Source of the DNA: an uncultured Leucobacter sp. | GTDB taxonomy: Bacteria; Actinomycetota; Actinomycetes; Actinomycetales; Microbacteriaceae | DNA length: 9,860 nucleotides | Direction of reading: 5' to 3' | Assembly (NCBI GenBank): GCA_945952575.1 | Contig: CAMFIY010000089.1 | Span: 1-9,860 of the forward strand | Shown: piece by piece, positions 7,258 through 9,860 of the stretch | Position numbering within the stretch: the stretch's first letter is position 1 | Layout of the letters: every line of letters begins with the position of its first letter | Position numbers and translations under genes: made by a program | The notes under the pieces: model-generated | Database searches by the model: none | The model's input: the letters and a program-made list of their open reading frames with translations, nothing else | Told to the model about the DNA's origin: nothing

Positions 7258-7297
7258 AAAGGCCCGGACCTGCGGTTTTCCGCAGGTCCGGGCCTTT
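7258..7297 (-). terminator. Strong intrinsic terminator, 18-bp perfect stem
   Basis: Bases 7258-7275 (AAAGGCCCGGACCTGCGG) are the exact reverse complement of 7280-7297, with a TTTT loop. Read leftward, the hairpin runs into a U5 tract (the A5 at 7256-7260), so it should stop transcripts coming from the phage side before they enter the integrase gene. Read rightward it has only U3, so it may also work weakly in that direction. Confidence 0.85.
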
Positions 7298-7330
7298 GAT
7301 CAGCCCTTTCGGGCTCTGGGCTCAAGCTGT

Positions 7331-7364
7331 GACTCTAGAAGTCCCAATACTCGTCTGGGGTCAC
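7331..7364. other. Candidate att core / element junction
   Basis: GACT (7331-7334) and AGTC (7339-7342) flank CTAG in a near-palindrome. GTGAC (7329-7333) and GTCAC (7360-7364) form a wider inverted pair. Frame 1 has stops at 7330 and 7336, but coding-like codons begin just after them, so the break between element and interrupted gene should lie near here. Placement of the core is inferred; the matching left end is outside the window. Confidence 0.35.
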
Positions 7365-7416
7365 GACGCCCACGCACTACGGCCAGCTCGACAAGTGGTA
7401 CCGGAAGGCCGCTTGA
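7345..7416 (+). pseudogene. 3' end of a phage gene cut off from its start
   Basis: In frame 1 the codons from about 7345 to the TGA at 7414-7416 end in VTTPTHYGQLDKWYRKAA. Seventeen of these last 18 codons have G or C in the third position, which looks coding. There is no ATG, GTG or TTG in that frame after the stops at 7330 and 7336, so the fragment cannot start itself. It stops one base before the next gene's ATG, as within a tightly packed phage operon. The simplest reading is the C-terminus of a virion gene separated from its 5' part by the ICE insertion. Its identity is unknown. Confidence 0.55.
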
Positions 7417-7417
7417 C

Positions 7418-8425
7418 ATGCCGGCCGAGCTCTGGGTGGTGGATCCCGACTCGCGGTCGTGGAAGCGCCACGGCGGTGGCGGGTCCCTGCAGTCGCCGAA
7501 CTGGCGCGAGGGCTGGGGGGAGCCGGTCATCGTGGATGATTTCACGGGGCCGAACGGTTCCGCCCCGAACTCCGCGCTCTGGTACAGGCGGGGGCTTCCC
7601 GGCAGCGACTACTACCTGTCGAACACGGACTCGCAGGGCATCATCCAGCGCCAGAACGCCTACGTGCAGGACGGCGAGATGGTCATCAAGACCGAGCGTC
7701 GCGCGAACTTCTACACGCCGCAGCCGGACGCCCCGAAGGAGCGCTGGTACGACACGGGCTACATCGACACGATGCCCCGCACCGGGTTCACGGGTGCGGA
7801 GCAGCGCTACGGGCGCTGGGAGATCGAGATGTACGCGCCCGAGCCGATGGTGAGCGCGGGCATCTGGTCGGCGTTCTGGCTCCGCTCTCGGCAGGACGGC
7901 GGCGAGATCGACGTCGTGGAGTACCTGGGCACGCCTGCAGGGCGTGGTGCCGATGGGACTACGGCGGGCTCGTGGCCGTACGCGTCCCGCTGGCCGAACA
8001 GCGGCATCCGCGCTCAGGGCGTCTTCTTCGAGGAGACCGGGAAGACGTCCAACGCGGCCGGGAACGCGTACCACGAGTCCCGGTTCGACCTGCAGGAACC
8101 CTATTTCGGGTGGCACAAGCACGCCTGCGAGTGGACGCCCGACCGCATCTCGATCTACTGCGACGAGGTGCTGATCGGTGAGGTTCGTCGCGGGCAGCGT
8201 CCGACCAACGCTGCGGGTGTGCAGCCGACCGGCCCGAACTCGAACCTCGATGACGGGGCGAAGATCCTCGATGGCGGTTTCGGCGGTGCGGCGACCATGC
8301 ACGCTCGCCTCGACGTGCATGTCGGGTTCCCGAACGTCGGCGAGGCGTCGCCCGCGTACACGCAATCCCCCTACTACACACGCTTCCGCCGATTCCGGGT
8401 GTGGGCGTGGGACGGACAGGAGTAG
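7418..8425 (+). CDS. Phage structural protein with GH16-like glycosidase domain
   Basis: Probable virion-associated enzyme that cuts a beta-glucan, galactan or similar surface polysaccharide. From ATG 7418 the product has 335 residues. A short N-terminal segment (1-36; MPAELWVVDPDSRSW, then a Gly-rich stretch) may tie it to the virion. The remainder looks like a GH16 jelly-roll: VDDFTGPNGSAPNSALWYRR near 40-58 and YGRWEIEMYAPEPMVSAGIWSAFWL near 131-155. It also has GGEIDVVEYLG with Glu163, Asp165 and Glu168 (the ExDxxE catalytic motif, nucleophile and acid/base both present), FGWHKHACEWTPDRISIYCDEVLIG near 230-254, and a C-terminal YYTRFRRFRVWAWDG. The open frame extends much further upstream, antisense to the integrase, but the ATG at 7418 is one base after the previous stop, has GGAAGG upstream, and begins the coherent protein. 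The substrate cannot be read from sequence. Confidence 0.82.
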   Translation: MPAELWVVDPDSRSWKRHGGGGSLQSPNWREGWGEPVIVDDFTGPNGSAPNSALWYRRGLPGSDYYLSNTDSQGIIQRQNAYVQDGEMVIKTERRANFYTPQPDAPKERWYDTGYIDTMPRTGFTGAEQRYGRWEIEMYAPEPMVSAGIWSAFWLRSRQDGGEIDVVEYLGTPAGRGADGTTAGSWPYASRWPNSGIRAQGVFFEETGKTSNAAGNAYHESRFDLQEPYFGWHKHACEWTPDRISIYCDEVLIGEVRRGQRPTNAAGVQPTGPNSNLDDGAKILDGGFGGAATMHARLDVHVGFPNVGEASPAYTQSPYYTRFRRFRVWAWDGQE

Positions 8426-8429
8426 GACT

Positions 8430-9368
8430 ATGGCGACTCTCGCATCCTGGGACTCGGGCTCTCTCCCCACTACGGTCGGCACGGGCGTCTCGTCGGCGCC
8501 CACAGGCGGCCCCGCGGGGATCCCGGCGATCCAGTTCGATCAGGCCGCATCGAACGTCAGCCAGGTGCGCCTGAGCTTCACCTCCCGGCAGAACGTGGCC
8601 GCTCGGGCGTACTTCTTGATGCCGGCCGCGTGGGCGTCCGCGTCGCAGTCGCTGATCATCGGCCGCCCGGATAATTCGAACGTGATCGGTCGCGCCATGC
8701 TCGCGGGTACCGGCACGCCTGGCCAGGTCCGCCTCTCGAAGGCCGACCCGCAAGCCAACACCGCGACCAGCGCGAACAACTTGGTGGCGGTGTCGACCTG
8801 GTACAGGTGGGAACTCCTCATCGACCAGGCCGGCGGGCGCGGCCGACTCGGGATCTTCGCGCTGCAGTCTGACACACCGCTCTACGACTCCGGGTGGGTG
8901 ACCGCGAGCTTTGGGTCCGCGGTCGATCGGGTCGAGTTCGGCCCGGCGGTGTCTTCCACCACGCTCGGCATGATCCGTGCCGCAGCGCTCAAGGTCGTCG
9001 ACGATGTGACAACGTGGGTTGGTCGTGCGGCATGGGATGTCGCGACGCCGGCCCCGACGATCAGCGTGTCCCGGCCGGCGGCGAACCTCGTCGATCTCCG
9101 CGGCAGCACCGCGGGCGACGGCACCCTGTCGTATCCGACGCCGACGAAGGTCTCTGGTCCGACTCTCACCGTGTCGTCGCTCGCGTCTGGGCTGTGGCTC
9201 TTCTCGCAGGACGCGGATCTGCCGTCTGGGTACGCGGTGTCGGTGCAGCAGACCGACACGCAGACTGCCTCGCAGAACGTCACCATTGACGCGCTGCCCG
9301 TCGCCGACGTCGCGAGCGACGGACCACTGATCCCCAATGGCGCATCTCCCGGAACGAACTGGGCGTAG
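8430..9368 (+). CDS. Probable phage tail/decoration protein with lectin-like domain
   Basis: The 312-residue product starts four bases after the GH16-like gene, with GGAG (8419-8422) seven bases ahead of ATG 8430. Residues 1 to about 200 show a concanavalin-like/LamG-like pattern: FTSRQNVAARAYFLMPAAW, then VSTWYRWELLIDQAGGRGRLGIF, then DSGWVTASFGSAVDRVEFG and MIRAAALKVVDDV. This is common in phage proteins that bind carbohydrate or decorate the virion. Residues 210-295 are Thr/Ser-rich with an Ig/PKD-like look (PTISVSRPAANLVDLRG, LSYPTPTKVSG, VSVQQTDTQTASQNVTI). There are no membrane segments or signal peptide. Pairing with the glycosidase suggests adhesion to the same surface polymer, which is inference. 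It could alternatively be a tail-tube-associated protein, given its position just before the chaperone gene. Confidence 0.65.
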   Translation: MATLASWDSGSLPTTVGTGVSSAPTGGPAGIPAIQFDQAASNVSQVRLSFTSRQNVAARAYFLMPAAWASASQSLIIGRPDNSNVIGRAMLAGTGTPGQVRLSKADPQANTATSANNLVAVSTWYRWELLIDQAGGRGRLGIFALQSDTPLYDSGWVTASFGSAVDRVEFGPAVSSTTLGMIRAAALKVVDDVTTWVGRAAWDVATPAPTISVSRPAANLVDLRGSTAGDGTLSYPTPTKVSGPTLTVSSLASGLWLFSQDADLPSGYAVSVQQTDTQTASQNVTIDALPVADVASDGPLIPNGASPGTNWA

Positions 9369-9383
9369 GTGCGGAAACAGACT

Positions 9384-9417
9384 CCTTGGGTCGGGTACGC
9401 AACCGCCCGACCCAAGG
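9384..9417 (+). terminator. Perfect 12-bp hairpin between phage genes
   Basis: CCTTGGGTCGGG (9384-9395) and CCCGACCCAAGG (9406-9417) are exact reverse complements around a 10-base loop. The hairpin sits between the lectin-like gene stop and the chaperone-like gene. No U-tract follows, so it may be a partial terminator, an RNA-processing site or a 3'-end stabiliser that sets different expression levels for the two genes. Confidence 0.55.
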
Positions 9418-9454
9418 CACAAATCCAGGTTGCAACAGACGAAAGGTTGCCAAA

Positions 9455-9793
9455 ATGTTTGAAATCACTGGTGAAGCAGCAGAAGTCGAGATGATCGACT
9501 TCGGGCGTCAGGGGAAGGTGCTCTTCCAGCTGCCCGTCCTCGGCGGTGACGGTGTCCCAATGGGAGTGATGTCAGCATTCGGCATCTTCTACGACAAGTT
9601 TCAGACCAATCGAAATCTGACCGACTCGGAGGCGGCGCAAGCATGGTCGTTCTTCATCCAAGTCCTGGCCGACTCCTACCCTGACGCGACCCGACAGTTG
9701 GCGATGCTCGACGAGAAGCAATTCCAGCAGGTCATCACGGCATGGGTGCAGCAGTCGAATGAGAAAACCGGGTTCGACCCAAAAGCGCGCTAG
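9455..9793 (+). CDS. Tail assembly chaperone-like protein, short (G) form
   Basis: The 112-residue acidic protein has a beta-rich start (MFEITGEAAEVEMIDFGRQGKVLFQLPVLG) and a helical remainder (SAFGIFYDKFQTNRNLTDSEAA, QLAMLDEKQFQQVITAWVQQ). Size, composition and the slippery sequence six bases before the TAG fit the short product of siphovirus tail assembly chaperone genes, which bind the tape-measure protein while the tail tube polymerises. AAAGG at 9442-9446, eight bases before ATG 9455, supports this start; the frame is open further upstream but has no better site. It follows the 12-bp hairpin. Assignment rests on architecture more than recognisable sequence similarity, and such proteins diverge fast. 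Confidence 0.65.
   Translation: MFEITGEAAEVEMIDFGRQGKVLFQLPVLGGDGVPMGVMSAFGIFYDKFQTNRNLTDSEAAQAWSFFIQVLADSYPDATRQLAMLDEKQFQQVITAWVQQSNEKTGFDPKAR
9778..9784 (+). promoter_or_regulatory. Programmed -1 ribosomal frameshift site CCCAAAA
   Basis: In the zero frame the bases read C-CCA-AAA, an exact X-XXY-YYZ heptamer, two codons before the TAG at 9791-9793. After a -1 slip, reading continues at AGC 9784 and stays open to the window end. The -1 frame has a stop at 9760-9762 and no start codon between it and the slip site, so the downstream frame appears to be reached only by shifting. Confidence 0.72.
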
Positions 9794-9860
9794 ACGCGAC
9801 TGCAATCTACATCCACTACCGGGCCGCGCTCGAATATGACCTTCGGGCGCGGTTCGGTTT
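9784..9860 (+). CDS. -1 frame extension of the tail chaperone (T part of G-T), partial
   Basis: Twenty-five codons after the slippery site are open to the edge of the window and include AIYIHYRAALEYDLRARF. The Glu-Tyr-Asp-Leu-Arg pattern and high-GC third positions look like genuine actinophage coding sequence. The full product would be a fusion of the first 110 residues of the short protein to this extension. The rest of it, and presumably the tape-measure gene, lies beyond the window. Confidence 0.62.

Larger units (their letters stand above)
1..7345. mobile_element. Integrase-proximal end of a T4SS-type actinobacterial ICE
   Basis: Seen: a VirB4-like ATPase, a VirD4/TraG-type coupling protein, an SSB-like protein, a DUF4913-like protein, an excisionase and a tyrosine integrase lie together, ending in a repeat-rich non-coding segment. 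This set is known from actinobacterial ICEs that transfer single-stranded DNA through a type IV secretion system, as opposed to FtsK/TraB-type elements that move double-stranded DNA. The element continues beyond the left edge; no relaxase, VirB6-like channel protein or replication gene is in view. The right boundary near 7330-7360 is inferred from a gene fragment that begins there without a start codon. The other end of the element is not visible, so its size and completeness are unknown. Confidence 0.75.
6971..7417. other. Attachment region with no intact gene
   Basis: This 447-base stretch between the integrase start and the GH16-like gene contains heptamer repeats (7012-7198), a strong hairpin terminator (7258-7297), a small AGCCC/GGGCT hairpin (7302-7315), a short dyad (7331-7343) and the headless 3' end of a gene (about 7345-7416). 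Several unrelated frames stay open across it but none shows coding-like sequence. A leftward integrase promoter must lie here, but no convincing -35/-10 pair could be picked by eye. No tRNA cloverleaf is recognisable, which is notable because many such integrases use tRNA genes. Confidence 0.7.
7345..9860 (+). mobile_element. Tailed-phage structural gene cluster (prophage fragment)
   Basis: Four genes or gene parts, all rightward and closely spaced: the headless fragment, a GH16-domain protein, a lectin-fold-like protein and a frameshifting tail-chaperone-like gene. A -1 slippery site at the end of a gene of about 110 codons is characteristic of siphovirus tail assembly chaperones, which normally precede the tape-measure gene. 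The tape measure would therefore lie right of the window. No capsid, portal or terminase gene is in view. Confidence 0.7.

Noticed and set aside
7300..7400. tRNA or tmRNA gene as the integration target
   Set aside because: No acceptor stem, anticodon arm or T-loop GTTC-type motif could be assembled around the candidate junction.
5447..7417. A long rightward open frame (992 codons in all) joining sequence antisense to the integrase with the GH16-like protein
   Set aside because: The part before 7418 is the complement of an integrase with a complete catalytic set and encodes nothing coherent. Recognisable protein starts at ATG 7418, one base after the preceding stop.
7092..7417. A gene reading rightward through the repeat region from 7092 (open to 7853)
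   Set aside because: The predicted peptide is Arg/Ser/Thr-rich and overlaps the GH16-like gene out of frame. The region is better explained by repeats and a terminator.
7361..8503. Leftward open frame of 380 codons opposite the GH16-like gene
   Set aside because: Composition is typical of an antisense shadow, while the opposite strand carries the GH16 catalytic motif.
7959..9422. Leftward open frame of 487 codons across the phage genes
   Set aside because: Arg/Gly/Pro-rich shadow of the rightward genes with no domain-like pattern and no fit to the operon direction.

Overview
High-GC DNA with GTG starts, GC-rich third codon positions and actinobacterial gene families points to an actinomycete, probably of the Micrococcales/Microbacteriaceae kind; the genus cannot be fixed from the window. 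Two mobile modules meet here. Positions 1 to about 7340 are the integrase end of an integrative and conjugative element (ICE). Positions about 7345 to 9860 are part of a tailed-phage structural gene cluster.

ICE side. A rightward operon encodes a VirB4-like ATPase (52-1533), an uncharacterised accessory protein (1573-2184), a VirD4/TraG-type coupling protein with two membrane segments (2181-3950), an SSB-like OB-fold protein (4030-4599) and a DUF4913-like protein (4677-5279). The first three genes are tightly packed, with an ATGA overlap between the second and third. The ATPase and coupling protein would power DNA transfer through a type IV secretion channel, and the SSB-like protein probably handles the single strand. 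A convergent leftward pair, excisionase (5411-5617) then tyrosine integrase (5645-6970), controls excision and integration. A hairpin at 5367-5402 separates the convergent units.

Attachment region, 6971-7417, has no intact gene. It holds three pairs of GTGCCAC/GTGGCAC heptamers spaced 10-11 bp apart, which look like arm-type integrase sites. It also holds a perfect 18-bp hairpin terminator (7258-7297), a small dyad (7331-7343), and the 3' end of a gene with no start (about 7345-7416). Together these suggest that the ICE is inserted in a phage gene and that the att junction lies near 7330-7360.

Phage side. After the decapitated gene come a GH16-like glycosidase-domain protein with a complete ExDxxE motif (7418-8425), a probable lectin-fold structural protein (8430-9368), a 12-bp hairpin, and a small protein that fits a tail assembly chaperone (9455-9793). 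That gene ends at a CCCAAAA slippery heptamer, after which the -1 frame stays open to the end of the window. This is the arrangement expected of a programmed frameshift making the long G-T form.
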